From the NCBI GenBank assembly GCA_024663395.1, contig JANFAH010000024.1, forward strand, positions 744,001 through 808,000: a DNA stretch of 64,000 nucleotides, read 5' to 3'. The notes under the pieces are model-generated. The model was not told the origin of the DNA. It searched no databases and saw only the letters and a list, made by a program, of their open reading frames with translations. Positions 10,884-21,862 of the stretch are shown one piece after another (the first letter of the stretch is position 1; every line of letters begins with the position of its first letter). Position numbers and translations under genes: made by a program. The stretch is from Pisolithus tinctorius (taxonomy: Eukaryota; Basidiomycota; Agaricomycetes; Boletales; Pisolithaceae).

Positions 10884-12352
10884 TACCATGTAACATGCTT
10901 CACCTGCATAGCAACGCCATTAAATCTGGCGATCGATTGACCCTACAACGCAATGCTGCAATTGCAAAGGACTTCACCTGTAAGGTTCCAAAGCCTTTAG
11001 TCGTGGTGGTGCACGTCAATGGCCAACCCGCTCGCGCCCTGATCGACACCGGATCACTGGCTGACTTCATGTCAGTGACGCTCGCTGAACAACTGAATGT
11101 AAAGAAAATACCTCTAGAGAAGCCGCTTACCATCCAGCTGGCCGTCCAAGGCTCGCGATCCAAGGTGAACTTTGGAACTAAAGTACGCTTCCAGTACCAG
11201 GGGATAGATTGTGAACGTCACTTCGATGTGATGAACATACAGAACTATGATCTGATATTAGGGATGCCGTTTCTCTATCAACACCAGGTATTGGTAGGGT
11301 TGCACTCACCGCGTGTAGTGATTGGCAGTAAAACCCCAATGGAGATGTGGGGACCTCAGGTTTCTGTTCTGGAGTCTCGAGCAACCGAAGTATACCACAA
11401 TAGCCTTGAGAGAGCGCGGCGCTACCTCCAGGAATTGTCAAAACCACTATGTTCATTGGTTGGCTCGACAGCCTTACCCCCGTTCCGCACGATCAACCAC
11501 GAAATCCCTCTGATTGACAAGAAGAAGATATATCCCTGGAGACCATCTAAATGCCCAGATGCATTGCAACTGCTGTGGACTGAGAAGAAAAATGCCTACC
11601 TAAAAACGGGCCGATGGGAGCTCACCGCTGCCCACAATACATGCCCTATGTTGCTGATCCCCAAGGCGGGAGACCCTCCTCAACTACGAGTCGTGGTTGA
11701 CTTGAGGGAGCGAAACAAGAATACCCGAAAATTATCATCCCTGATGCCTGACATGGACAGCATCCTGCGGCGTGTGGCCCGAAAACCATACCAATCGATA
11801 ATAGACAGGGCCGATGCGTATGAACAAATACGAGTGATCCCAGAGCATGTCGAGCGCACTGCGGTGACAACTCCTGATGGGAATATGGTCAGCCTCATCG
11901 TGCAACAGGGAGATTGTAATGCTCCGGCGACCTACCAAGCACTCATGAACCATATCTTTGGGGAATACATTGGGTCTTTCATGGACGTCTATCTCGACGA
12001 CATTATCATCTACTCTGACACCCTAGAGGATCATGTACGCCATGTTAAGTCAGTGCTCCAGGTCCTTACTCAGGAGAAACTGTACCTGAGCGAGAAGAAG
12101 TTACGATTCCTCTGCGACGAGGTTAAAATCCTTGGGCGCATTGTCACTGACAAAGGGATTAAAATGGATCCCAAGAAAGTCGATCGGATTCGAAATTGGA
12201 AGGTCCCAACCAATCAAACCCTGTGCAAGGGTTTTATCGGGTCTGTGGGATACCTCACGGATGATATCTACAAGGTGCACGTACCTTTGGGTGTTCTAGC
12301 AGAAGCTAGCGCGGAGACCCATCCGTTCTGCTGGACATATACCGAACAATGA
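10884..12352 (+). pseudogene. Element 1 protease and reverse transcriptase
   Basis: The frame resumes in phase once the 1588-bp insertion (element plus one TA) is discounted. The aspartic protease has ALIDTGSLADFMS (about 11035-11075). The RT has LRVVVDLRERNK, NAPATYQALMNHIFG and the catalytic YLDD (about 11990-12000) followed by IIIYSDTLEDHV. The usual MPFGL before NAPAT reads LIVQQGDC, an atypical RT motif. A TGA at 12350 falls between TEQ and AFDTMK at the RT-RNase H join, where Arg (CGA) is expected. Confidence 0.9.
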
Positions 12353-15193
12353 GCGTTTGACACCATGAAACAGTACGTCGAGGCATGCGCACCTCATTGT
12401 TGGGTACCTTTGAACTATGAAACGGGGCATGACCCCATATGGGTGATGACCGACACTTGCAGGAATGGTATTGGCGGTGTAGTCGCACAAGGACCAGACT
12501 GGAAATCTTCCAAAGTGGCTGTGTTCTATTCGGCGAAAATGTTGTCAGCGCAGCGTAATTACCCCGTTCACGAGCAAGAATTGCTCGCAGGTGTGGAAAC
12601 AATGCTGAGGCATAAGGACATCCTACAGGGGGTCCACTTCACTTGGGTAACCAATCACAAAAGTTTAACGTACCTATTGGACCAAAAAGATCTCTCTGGG
12701 AGGCAAGCACGCTGGTTGGAGAAGCTGGCAGAGTTCGACTTCGATATAAAGTATGTACCGGGTGAGGACAACGTCCTCCCCGATGCCCTATCCCAGATGT
12801 ATGAGTTCGACGCTCCCGGGACGATCCGCGCTCCAAGTGAATACCTACATCACGATGTGGATGTCAGCAAATCGGCGTCTCCGGACCACACTGGAAATAT
12901 GATCACTGCACCTGTCTACATCAGGATTGAAGCGCTTGCGATAACCCCTAGCGAAAGGGGACCATCAGTAGATCAGCGGTCCGGGCAAGGCTCAACAGAC
13001 ACACCTGTGGGGGGGTCGTCATCCTCCAGCGCACCCAAGCTAACGATCCGAATTAAACTGCCTAGAAAGACGCAGGCCCAGGCTGATAACATGGCACGAA
13101 CCAGTGAACCGACGGGGCAATCTCGTCCCCACCGGCCCCTACCTCCTCCTGCAGAGACGGGATGTCCTGAGACGGGCTTGGAATTTGCGAGTCGCATGAA
13201 GAATCGTTTCGTTCTCCTAGGCCCAGGTGAACGAAAGAAGGGGGGAAAGGGTACAGACATACCCGCCTTACCTGAGAATGACCATGCCAGGTCCGCATTG
13301 CAGGACCATGAGCCGAGTAGACGTGTGACAAACACAGACCAACACACTACTATCCCAGATAGTGCGGATAAGGACCCAGTGACGCGCATACCACTGGTAG
13401 TATATCCAGGCAACGAGGGTTTACTGGAAGCGGCCAAAAATAAATACGACCAGGACCCATTCTTTAAACAGATCCTGAGCGACCCGAAAGCATTTAAGAA
13501 CTTCGAAGTCACACCAGATGGATTCATTAAATTGAAACTACCAGACCGTACAGTGTTCTGTGTACCAGACATCGAGGTAAAAGGAAAACGACTTCGTGAA
13601 ACCGTAATCGATCAAGCGCACTCTATTCTTGCCCACTTGGGCGCGAAGAAAACAGTTTCATACATTCGAGAGTTCCTATGGTGGGATACCATGGTGAAAG
13701 ATATCACCGAGTTCTGCGTGTCCTGCCGAACTTGCCAATGCAGCAAACCTCCAATGCACAAACCATTTGGATTGCTCAACCCGCTACCCATACCTTCTCG
13801 ACCATGGGAAGCGATTGGGGTCGACTTCGTGGGCCCACTACCCGAATCCAAAGACCACAATGGAAAGTACGATTCAATCACGGTGATCATCGACTTGTTA
13901 ACGTCTATGGTGCACCTCGTACCAAGTAAGACGACGTACACCGCTCGCAAGGTTGCGGAACTGATGTTCGCTGAAGTATACAAATATCACAGTTTGCCCA
14001 GAGCGATCGTCAGCGACCACGATGTCCTGTTCACGAGCCTATTTTGGACCCACCTTAATGGCTTGATTGGAATCAAACAAAAGATGTCCAGCGCTTACCA
14101 TCCAGAAACGGACGGAGCTACTGAACGCGCTAACCGGACCATTGGGCAAATGCTCCGATGTTGCATCAGCGATAATCAAAAAGATTGGGTGGCACGACTA
14201 CCTGCCATCGAGTTCGCTATCAATAGCGCGACATCTGAGTCGACGGGCTACGCACCATTTTTCCTGAATACAGGATGGATGCCAAGAAAGATGATATGGG
14301 ACGTGCCTATAAGGGAAGAGTACCCGAGTGTCAGGGCCTTTGCCAATAAGATGAAACTGATGATCATGGACGCTCACGATGCAATAATGAAGTCATGCGT
14401 AAAGCAGATGATCAGCGCTAATAAAAAGCGCCAAGATTGCCTGTTTGTCAAAGGGGATCTTGTATATGTATCTACAAAGAACATTAGTCTTCCAAAGGGG
14501 ACGTCCCGGAAACTCGTCCCGAAGTTCATGGGACCTTACCAAATATTAGAAGATTTCGGGAACTATTCCTTCCGGATCGAACTCCCTGATAACCTGAAGT
14601 GGAGGGGAGTGCACGACGTGTTTCACTCATCCCTGCTAAGGATCCACATCCCAAATGACGATCGAAAATTCCCAGGGCGACGGGATGACCAGATTCCTGA
14701 ATTTGGAGGAAGCAACTGTGAATGGGCCATAGATTGTATAGTCCGGCACCACGGGAGTCATGCTGACGCGACGTTTGAGGTACAATGGACAGCAGGGGAT
14801 TGGACCTGGCTCCCGTACGAAGATGTCACTCATTTGAAAGCGTTAAGCGATTATTTCGAGGCAATCAGAGTTGATGGAATAGATAACTTGAGGGACGCGG
14901 GTGACGGGGACACATCAGACGATGACCCCCAGGTATTCATCGGATACTTGGCACCGCATTCGTGTGGAAGCCATAAATATCGCCCGCACTTAAGACGAAA
15001 TGGTCAGCCTCTCAGAACGACTCCATCACCCTGCCCAGCTTGTCGCAATACTCGCCCCAAATACCATTCACGCACCTCCTGCCACCGCTCCACATGCACT
15101 ATTCCTCAACGACCTCCCAAACAGTCTGCGTACGGCTGCCCCTCGTGCCAGTACCTGCTGACAGAACTGAGATCTGGGCACCACGCACGCCGC
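12353..15193 (+). pseudogene. Element 1 RNase H, integrase and chromodomain
   Basis: RNase H runs about 12440-12790 (MTDTCRNGIGG, HEQELLAG). Its usual TDHKSL reads TNHKSL, which fits a G-to-A change at a CpG and would remove a catalytic Asp. Integrase has an HHCC finger (HSILAHLGAKK...CVSCRTC) and the D,D,E core in GVDFVGPLP, VSDHD and DGATERANR. A GPYQIL module follows, then a chromodomain (about 14720-14880, EWAIDCIVRHH...WLPYEDV), which steers integration to modified histones in chromoviruses. The frame runs on past it until element 2 interrupts at 15194. Confidence 0.9.
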
Positions 15194-15847
15194 TGTAGGA
15201 AAAGTCCAAGTAGCTGTATAACACGAGCTAGATGGCTTAGATAACAACAATAAGAAATGAAGGGAACGAATTGTTTGTCCCAAGGGATTCTGGACTGTCG
15301 GGACTAGAAGGGGAGACCCAGCGCTTTGTAGCGGTAGCGGTTCGTGACGTGCGCGGCGTGGTCCGCGGTGTAGTACTGGCGATGCGAGCGGTGCGAGCGG
15401 TATACGTAGTTCGTGCGCGGCGGAATGCGAGACGTGCGGTGTAGACGAAGTGTAAAGGAAACTCGTGGTGACCTTCCGAGTGCCAAAAGGTATCATTCTG
15501 TACCTAAGTACAGGGCTTTATAGTCCGGACAAACCCGGAACCTAAGTAAGACAGGGTACAGTAAAGGGAAGCCGCGCGACAGCGCGTACACAGAAGACAG
15601 GCCAAACTGAGGCCGAGGGTATACTACAAGCACTAAAGGAATAGAGACCGTGATAAAAGAAAGAGTCCGAGGAAAAACAACAACCGGAGCACAGCGGCCG
15701 CGGGTATAGCATTGCGCGAGAGGGAGCGAGGGCGTGGGAAGGTAGCGCGTGAACAACAGTGAACGCGAGATGGGAGCGGACGTAACAGTAGTCACGGAAC
15801 GGTTAATGATAGGGGCTTACGCGTCCAGGGAATGCGGATTCCTCACA
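15194..15847 (-). repeat. Element 2 3' LTR
   Basis: 654 bp, reading TGTGAGG...CCTACA on the minus strand. Its partner is at 24700-25353. Confidence 0.93.
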
Positions 15848-15885
15848 CCTGCGGGGGACTTAGATGCTGACCGTCCCCGGTCAGC
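15848..15885. repeat. Direct repeat with hairpin, copy 1
   Basis: cctgcgggggactt followed by the inverted repeat GCTGACC-gtcccc-GGTCAGC (15866-15885). It lies between the 3' LTR and the antisense gene. Copy 2 at 18072-18110 has the same layout with one compensated base pair. Confidence 0.75.
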
Positions 15886-16072
15886 CACGTGGCGCGGAGG
15901 ACATAAATAGCTTGCCGCGTGGTGATGGCAACGGTGTGGTGCCGAGGGTTCGAGAACACCGGATGATTCCGCGTGGAAGCGAAGCAAGCATAGAGCCGAG
16001 GGACGCGAGAAGGCCGTTGAATACCGCGTATAGGCGTCCGGACCGATGACATAAGCGCCTCATGGCCGCTAA

Positions 16073-16081
16073 GTATATATT
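16073..16081 (+). promoter_or_regulatory. TATA box of the antisense Zn2Cys6-like gene
   Basis: tatatattt, about 80 bp upstream of ATG 16159, in an otherwise GC-rich stretch and on the strand opposite to the retrotransposon. Confidence 0.5.
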
Positions 16082-16158
16082 TGTTAGTGCGCGGCTCAAA
16101 CCTTCGCATCGATTTGATTCTTTCCCCCTCATTAATCGCCTTCTCTATCACTCTAGTC

Positions 16159-17273
16159 ATGTCTGCTAACCGTGCCCCTCGCCTTTCCCAACTCGTATGC
16201 GCTGCCACCCCCGACCCGATCGAAGCGGAAAAAACCGCTCTGAAGGCGAAGTTCATTGCCGCGTCTGCGGCCTTGGTTGCTGAGGCGAAGTGCATGCTGG
16301 ACGACAGGGAAGACCTGTGGGAGGAGAAAGTAATGTGGCTGCGACGCTGGGAGAAGCGATCGGTAAGCGCTCGTTTGGGTAGAGAGTCGTAGCATTGATC
16401 GTTGCCCAGGGCGAAGTGTTCCCGCTTGTCGAGCGCGGCAGAGAGCTCGACGTCGACACAAAGATAGACGCGGCTGATGGTCCGGTGGTAGCGGAGGCGG
16501 ACGAGGCATATGAGCGGTGGGTGACGGAGGAGATCGCGCGGCTCAAGGTTGACGAGGACGTGCGGATGGAGGAGGAGGCTCCGCAGGGCGCCGAGGGGCA
16601 AGGGGCGAGTGCTGCCGAGCCTGTTGCGTCCGTAAGGATGACACACGTGGAAGTCCCTCAGCCGGCGCGCAAGGTAAGTCTCCGCGGGTATGCTGGGTAG
16701 TTTTACTGACACCACGGCAACACAGCGTTCTCGGCAGGCCGTCGCCGAGGGCGATGATGACGACAAGCCGAAGATAACCATCCCCCCCGGGGCGGTACTG
16801 CATCCGGTGCCCTGCGCACGGTGCGCCCTCAAAGGCATGTCATGCATCGGACCGAGCGGCAAGACGTGCGACGGGTGCGTGAAGATGAAGCAAAGGTGCG
16901 AGAAGTCCAACAAGGGGACTGGGAAGAAGGCGCAGGCCGGGGCATCAGTAGGTGAGCGGTGGCCGCATTCCGACGTGTCCAGGGTTGATGGGGTGCAGCG
17001 CGATCGACCAAGGCACCGAAGGCTGGCCCTTCCAAACGGGCCCACGACGATGACGACGACGACGACGACGATGTGGAGGTGGTCGAGACCCGCGCGCGCG
17101 GCAAGGGTAAGGCGCCGGTGCGTGGCGGGTTTGATGGCAAGACCGCCTCGGATATCTCGCAAGCCCTCGGGATGGTCAGGGCCGAGGCCGTGGCTGTGCA
17201 TGCAGCAAACCTTCGCCTTCAAGTCCGCATCGAGCAGCTGTCGGAGGCCCTGGCAAAGCTGGGAGTAGAGTAG
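16159..17273 (+). CDS. Zn2Cys6-type, coiled-coil protein carried antisense in element 2
   Basis: Predicted exons 16159-16362, 16410-16673, 16726-16951 and 16999-17273 join in frame through GT-AG introns of 46-52 bp (donors gtaagc, gtaagt, gtgagc) into 322 aa. Residues 1-150 are acidic and helical. Cysteines at about 186-214 have the spacing C-x2-C-x6-C-x7-C-x2-C-x6-C, which is exactly that of Gal4-type binuclear zinc clusters. An aspartate run follows, then Lys/Arg-rich sequence, then a C-terminal coiled coil (AANLRLQVRIEQLSEALAKL). Zn2Cys6 domains bind DNA, often as coiled-coil dimers, but the cluster is central rather than N-terminal and has few basic residues. The gene is transcribed against pol and sits just inside the 3' LTR. 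A role in element control or targeting is only inference. Confidence 0.72.
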
Positions 17274-17926
17274 ACGATCATACCGTTTGTAGATCCACGT
17301 TTGTACTATACCCTGCATCGCTGTCTGCCCGCGCATTGTGCGCGGAAATATATCAAGTCTTGGCTCGTCCGATGCGGATGCGACGTAAGGCACTGCGAAG
17401 GACTTCTGTCCGCCAGGCAAGGAACTGGCCCTGAATCGGCCGTGGTATCGTAGAGAGCACGGGGTACCGCCCGACTTGTCTTCTTCGTGCAGCTTTCGAC
17501 TTCTCTCGACGGTAAGTCCTCGTGAAACGATGTTGATGGTAGGATGTGATGGAATGATGGAGAGAGAGCGAAGGGGCTGTTTATTGGGTAACTGTGACGG
17601 TCTTTGGGTATTAATTGTAAGGAAGCGGAAGGAGAATTGAAAGAAAAATAGGTCAAGGGGCGCACGCTGACTGCGCGATCGAAGAAGAAATGCTTGGAGT
17701 CTTTGCGAGTATCCGCGGTATAGAGCGGCCGAGGACGACATCAGCGAGACTAGTAAGAGAGATAGGAGAGACGTTGTTTTGGCTATATACTTATTCGGTG
17801 TTTTGTTATTTTTCTGGACGGTTTTGGACTTCTTGTAAGCGGTTTTTATGTTTTTTGAGCGAGGACTAGCTATCAGTAGAATCACCGGACGAAACCCGGG
17901 GTGGAATAGAGGTCTCCGGACGAAAC
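17274..17926. other. 3' untranslated and spacer DNA of element 2
   Basis: No coding feature on either strand that I trust. At 17886-17933 the string ccggacgaaacccggggt occurs twice, 33 bp apart, just before the 74-bp tandem repeat. Confidence 0.5.
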
Positions 17927-18074
17927 CCGGGGTAAAACAGATAAAGGGAAACGAACTATGTCTGATATCGGGTGTATCAAGTGGTATGCTGGTCACCCCC
18001 CCGGGGTAAAACAGATAAAGGGAAACGAACTATGTCTGATATCGGGTGTATCAAGTGGTATGCTGGTCACCCCT
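17927..18074. repeat. 74-bp tandem duplication
   Basis: Unit ccggggtaaaacagataaag... through tgctggtcaccc occurs at 17927-18000 and 18001-18074, virtually identical. The copies abut the second hairpin repeat. Confidence 0.85.
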
Positions 18075-18110
18075 GCGGGGGACTTTGAACGCTGACTGTC
18101 CCCAGTCAGC
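18072..18110. repeat. Direct repeat with hairpin, copy 2
   Basis: ctgcgggggactttgaac followed by GCTGACT-gtcccc-AGTCAGC (18091-18110). It bounds the antisense-gene module on the pol side. See copy 1 at 15848-15885. Confidence 0.75.
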
Positions 18111-18250
18111 ATGGGAGAAGGAACGAGCGTAGTAGGAGAAGCTGCGGGGAGGCGGGCGAGGCCGCGGAAAGACGTATGGGTATCGTGGGAGAAGAGGGTA
18201 CAGAGGAATAGCGCGATGGACAAACTGTGGAAACTGGAAAGGACGGATAG

Positions 18251-21200
18251 TCAGCTGTCCGCGGAAAAAGCCTCCACATCATCATCAGTGGGGTCATCCT
18301 CAGCTTCCTCAAGAAGGCGGTCTAGCTCTTCATCATCTAACCCAGTAATGCGAGTTACGGTTGCGCGGGTCTGAGACCGCGGGTGGTAGGGAAGTAAGCG
18401 GAATGCAGCGAAGCGGAGTTTGGAGATGGAGCCATCCAGCTCGGCCAGTAGGTACGAGCCCCCAGTGGTCCGACGAAGGACAACCATGGGACCGGTGTAC
18501 CGCGGCTTTGTCTTCCGGTTCAGCTCTTTCTCTACGCGGGAGTTGCGAACGAGCACGAGGGTGCCGGGAGCGAAGTTATGGTCTTTGATGCGATGCTGAA
18601 AGGCGGTTTCGAACTGTTGGATAGACTGGAAGCGTGCGCGGAGGACGTTGCCGCGGACCTGATCTAAATCATCCTGATGCTTCTGTAGCTGGCGCGCACG
18701 CCAAGCAATCAGTTCTGTGGTAGTCAGCGGTGTTGCATCTTCGCGGGACAGGGGTAAGAGGAAGGTAGCCTCCGCAAGGTCGAATGGGAACAGCGGTTCG
18801 ACACCATGTACCATGAAATAAGGGGATAGACCCGTGGATTTCAAAATGGTGACCCGCTCGGCCCAGAAGACAGCGTGCGCAACGGTGTGCCAGCGGCGAT
18901 CATCGTTTTCGCAGCTCTTCATGATAGCCTCGCGAACATCATAGTGGCGACGCTCTACAATACCGTTAGCCTGAGAGTTGTAAGGAGAGATACGGATGTG
19001 ACGGATATGATATTGCACGGCTAGGGCATCTAAGGCCTGGACGAACGCGGGACCATTGTCAGTGACAATCTCGGTGAGCAGGCCCCAGCGGCATAGGATG
19101 TCCTCGAAGATGAAGGACGCGAGCGCGGTACTATTTTCCGCGCGCAACATACACCATTCGGGATAAGAGGTGAGCGCGCAACGAGCCTGTACTATGTAGC
19201 GGTAGCCGCCGGCTTTGGGCATCAGCATCGTGTCAATGTGAGCTTTATGAAACAGGCCCCCTATCATGGGTACAGTGGGGGGGATATGAAGCTTTTGCGT
19301 CTGGCGGATCTGGCATTCGTGACAAGTGCGAACATACCACTTCACATCCTCGACAAGAAGAGGCCACCAAAAGCGGAGGAGAAGGCGCGTGCGGACCGTG
19401 AAGACTCCCTTGTGTCCGAGGTCGTCATGCGCTTCTTTGATGAGACGATACCGCTTGGATTCGTCGACGACTAGCTGGTGCCGTCCGTGCGGTTCTCTAC
19501 GCCATAGGTTTCCATCTAGGAGGAAGAAGCGGCTAGCCGAGTTGAAGAAAGATGAGTACTGCGCATCAGTAAGGTCAGGAGGTCGCTCGCGGGTCGCGAG
19601 GAATGCGCGGATCATTTCTATCTTTGCTTCGCGTGCCCGAGCTTTCGCGGACCGCGGAATAGCAGGGTCGTCTGAGGTATCGGAAGGGTTATTAGCATCA
19701 GCAGTCGCAGAGAATGCGAGATAGAAGGATGCAGGCGGCGGGAGGCTCGCCCGATGGTAAGCAGGTGGCGGTAGGGAGTGGTGATCTTGACTGGAAAGTG
19801 ACATAAGAGGCGGGCGGTCATTGACGACCTGTGTAGAGAAAGAGTAGAAACGGTCTAGCCAATCCTCATGGTCGTCGTCCTCGGGCGGGTCGAGCTCCGA
19901 CCGCGGACGGCGGGATAAGCCATCAGGGCCGGCATGCCTGTCCGCGGGGACGTGGACGAGTTTGAACGAGAAAAGGAGGACCCCAGCGATCCAGCAATTG
20001 ATCGTCGCGTTAGGCTGCAGATCTGGGTTATTTATCATGCCCTTAATATACTTCGCATCCACCTCCACAGTGAAGTTAGTGAGACCGAAGATGTATACGC
20101 ATACCGCGCGCAACGTGCGGAAGAGACCGTACAACTCAAGCTTAGCCTGAGAGTAGCGGCTTTCCACTTCGTTGAGGGTGATGGATCCGAAGCGACTCGG
20201 GTACCATCTGCCGTCTTCGCCGAGCTGGTAGAGGATGTAGCCAACTGCGATGACCGATGTGTCAACTGCTAAAATTACTTCGCGACCGCACTCATAGTCA
20301 ATCCTTCGAAGTGCGGGGGACTTTACAATTTCGTCCTTGAGTCGTTGCATGGCAGCGCGTTGCGGTTCGTCCCATGTGAATGGTACGTCTTTCCGCGTGA
20401 GCGCGACTAGCGGCCGCGCAATCTTGGCGAAATCTTTGATGAAGATGCGTAGCACTCCGCAGACACCGAGGAAACCGCGGACCTGTGTCAGGTTGCGGCA
20501 CTCGGGCCAGTCGTGGATCTTCTGCACTTTGCTTTCTTCAGGAATGCGACCTTCAAAGGTGCACTTGTGGCCAACGATCACAGCGGACGGAGCGGCTAGC
20601 ACGAACTTCTTTGCCGAGACGGTGGCTCCGACGTTCTGCAAACGCTGAAGGATACGGTTAACAACTATACAGTGATTCCAGATAAATTTCCGAATCCCAG
20701 GATTCTCCGGGATAGTCTCATAGGAGCCGTCTGCGCGCTGATAGCGGGTGGTCTCGGATTTCACGGGGACGTCATCTATGAAAGGCAGGGTATGGTGTGG
20801 GATCTCATCCTGGAGCACAAATGCAGTATCTCCCTGGTATACCTGTACCGCATTCGCATGGCCCTGTGGCAGAGTAGTAAGCCGATGTGGTCCGAGGGGG
20901 GTACCGAAGGTGGTGAGGTCGCGGGAATCGACGTGGAGTGCGCGCTGGTCATACCCGGAGTAGAGGTCCATCATCGCATACACCGCATATCCAGCAAAGG
21001 ATTCTGCGAGATGTTCTACGAAGGGCGGGACGGACGCATCGCGGATGGTCACTGCATTCAGGGGCTGTAAGTCATGCACAAGGCGAAGAGACTTTCCGTC
21101 TTTCTTTACTACGCAGAACCAGCGGGAGCGGTAAGCCGCTGTAGAAGGTTCATACATGCCTGACTTGATGCGATCTTTAATCATGTCTATGACTTGGGCA

Positions 21201-21862
21201 TGGATCGCGTTCGGGATAGGGATATTGCGTTGGACCCAAGGCATGTGCGGAATCGTAGGAATCTTTACTGGCGGGAAATACCGTTCGTCTAGGTGTCCGC
21301 GCTCTGTAATGTCCCAAGCGAATGCGAGCTCATGGACCGAAACGAGCCAAGTTACGAGTTTAAGTTCTTCTGGCCAAAGCCAATCTGCAGGGTCGAGGTC
21401 AAGTTCCGCGGCCCGTTCGGCAGTGAAGCGGACGCCCGGGGCGAAGTCTGGAGGATGGGTTGGAAGTGGTTGGAGACCAGCGAGCGGGTCGTCAGGCAGG
21501 CTGCGCACGATGCGGTACTCTTCTGCCATCGGGGCAGGTACCGTCCGAACCTTCTTGGCAACTGGCTTGTAGATGAGGGTGCGAACCGCGGGATCTAGTC
21601 GATAAACGCTGCCGAATGCGGCTATAGCAGAGGGGTTTAGTATTGTCTGAGTGGAAGAGAGGAAAGTGAAAGCAGGCGAGGGCATTCCGGTGGGTATGTT
21701 CCGCGGTACGGGTGCCGCGGGCGAAGAGAAGTTTGTCGAAGTGAAGGCTAGGGATGAGACAGTAGGACTGAGGAACGGATAACAGCGGCTAAACAGGAAA
21801 CAGGACGTTTTAGTAGGCTCTCCCCGACCGTTTGGTGGATCATCGATATTCAAAAACCCCAT
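18251..21862 (-). CDS. Element 2 pol: reverse transcriptase, RNase H, integrase
   Basis: 1203 codons without a stop. In order: an N-terminal spacer; RT with WFCVVKKDGKSLRLVHDLQP, MMDLYSGYDQ and the catalytic FIDD (in place of YxDD, as in a basidiomycete Ty3 clade); RNase H with AVDTS, KLELYG and VEVDAK; an HHCC finger (HDDLGHKG...CHECQ); integrase D,D,E in IDTML, VTDNG and NGIVERRH; a GPMVVL module. No chromodomain is seen. It overlaps pro by 13 nt in the -1 frame and is probably made as a Gag-Pro-Pol fusion by frameshifting at 21853-21859. It appears functional. Confidence 0.93.
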   Translation of the reverse strand: MGFLNIDDPPNGRGEPTKTSCFLFSRCYPFLSPTVSSLAFTSTNFSSPAAPVPRNIPTGMPSPAFTFLSSTQTILNPSAIAAFGSVYRLDPAVRTLIYKPVAKKVRTVPAPMAEEYRIVRSLPDDPLAGLQPLPTHPPDFAPGVRFTAERAAELDLDPADWLWPEELKLVTWLVSVHELAFAWDITERGHLDERYFPPVKIPTIPHMPWVQRNIPIPNAIHAQVIDMIKDRIKSGMYEPSTAAYRSRWFCVVKKDGKSLRLVHDLQPLNAVTIRDASVPPFVEHLAESFAGYAVYAMMDLYSGYDQRALHVDSRDLTTFGTPLGPHRLTTLPQGHANAVQVYQGDTAFVLQDEIPHHTLPFIDDVPVKSETTRYQRADGSYETIPENPGIRKFIWNHCIVVNRILQRLQNVGATVSAKKFVLAAPSAVIVGHKCTFEGRIPEESKVQKIHDWPECRNLTQVRGFLGVCGVLRIFIKDFAKIARPLVALTRKDVPFTWDEPQRAAMQRLKDEIVKSPALRRIDYECGREVILAVDTSVIAVGYILYQLGEDGRWYPSRFGSITLNEVESRYSQAKLELYGLFRTLRAVCVYIFGLTNFTVEVDAKYIKGMINNPDLQPNATINCWIAGVLLFSFKLVHVPADRHAGPDGLSRRPRSELDPPEDDDHEDWLDRFYSFSTQVVNDRPPLMSLSSQDHHSLPPPAYHRASLPPPASFYLAFSATADANNPSDTSDDPAIPRSAKARAREAKIEMIRAFLATRERPPDLTDAQYSSFFNSASRFFLLDGNLWRREPHGRHQLVVDESKRYRLIKEAHDDLGHKGVFTVRTRLLLRFWWPLLVEDVKWYVRTCHECQIRQTQKLHIPPTVPMIGGLFHKAHIDTMLMPKAGGYRYIVQARCALTSYPEWCMLRAENSTALASFIFEDILCRWGLLTEIVTDNGPAFVQALDALAVQYHIRHIRISPYNSQANGIVERRHYDVREAIMKSCENDDRRWHTVAHAVFWAERVTILKSTGLSPYFMVHGVEPLFPFDLAEATFLLPLSREDATPLTTTELIAWRARQLQKHQDDLDQVRGNVLRARFQSIQQFETAFQHRIKDHNFAPGTLVLVRNSRVEKELNRKTKPRYTGPMVVLRRTTGGSYLLAELDGSISKLRFAAFRLLPYHPRSQTRATVTRITGLDDEELDRLLEEAEDDPTDDDVEAFSADS

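Noticed and set aside
14000..15500. C-terminal residues of the element 1 integrase frame after 15193 up to the stop at 15242
   Set aside because: These lie inside the LTR of element 2, so they are not part of the element 1 protein.
15843..17996. 717-codon open frame on the minus strand across the antisense-gene module
   Set aside because: It is the complement of GC-rich coding exons and introns (for example a Val run opposite the Asp run of the plus gene), has no recognisable domain and spans the introns of the better supported plus-strand gene. Long, but treated as a shadow.
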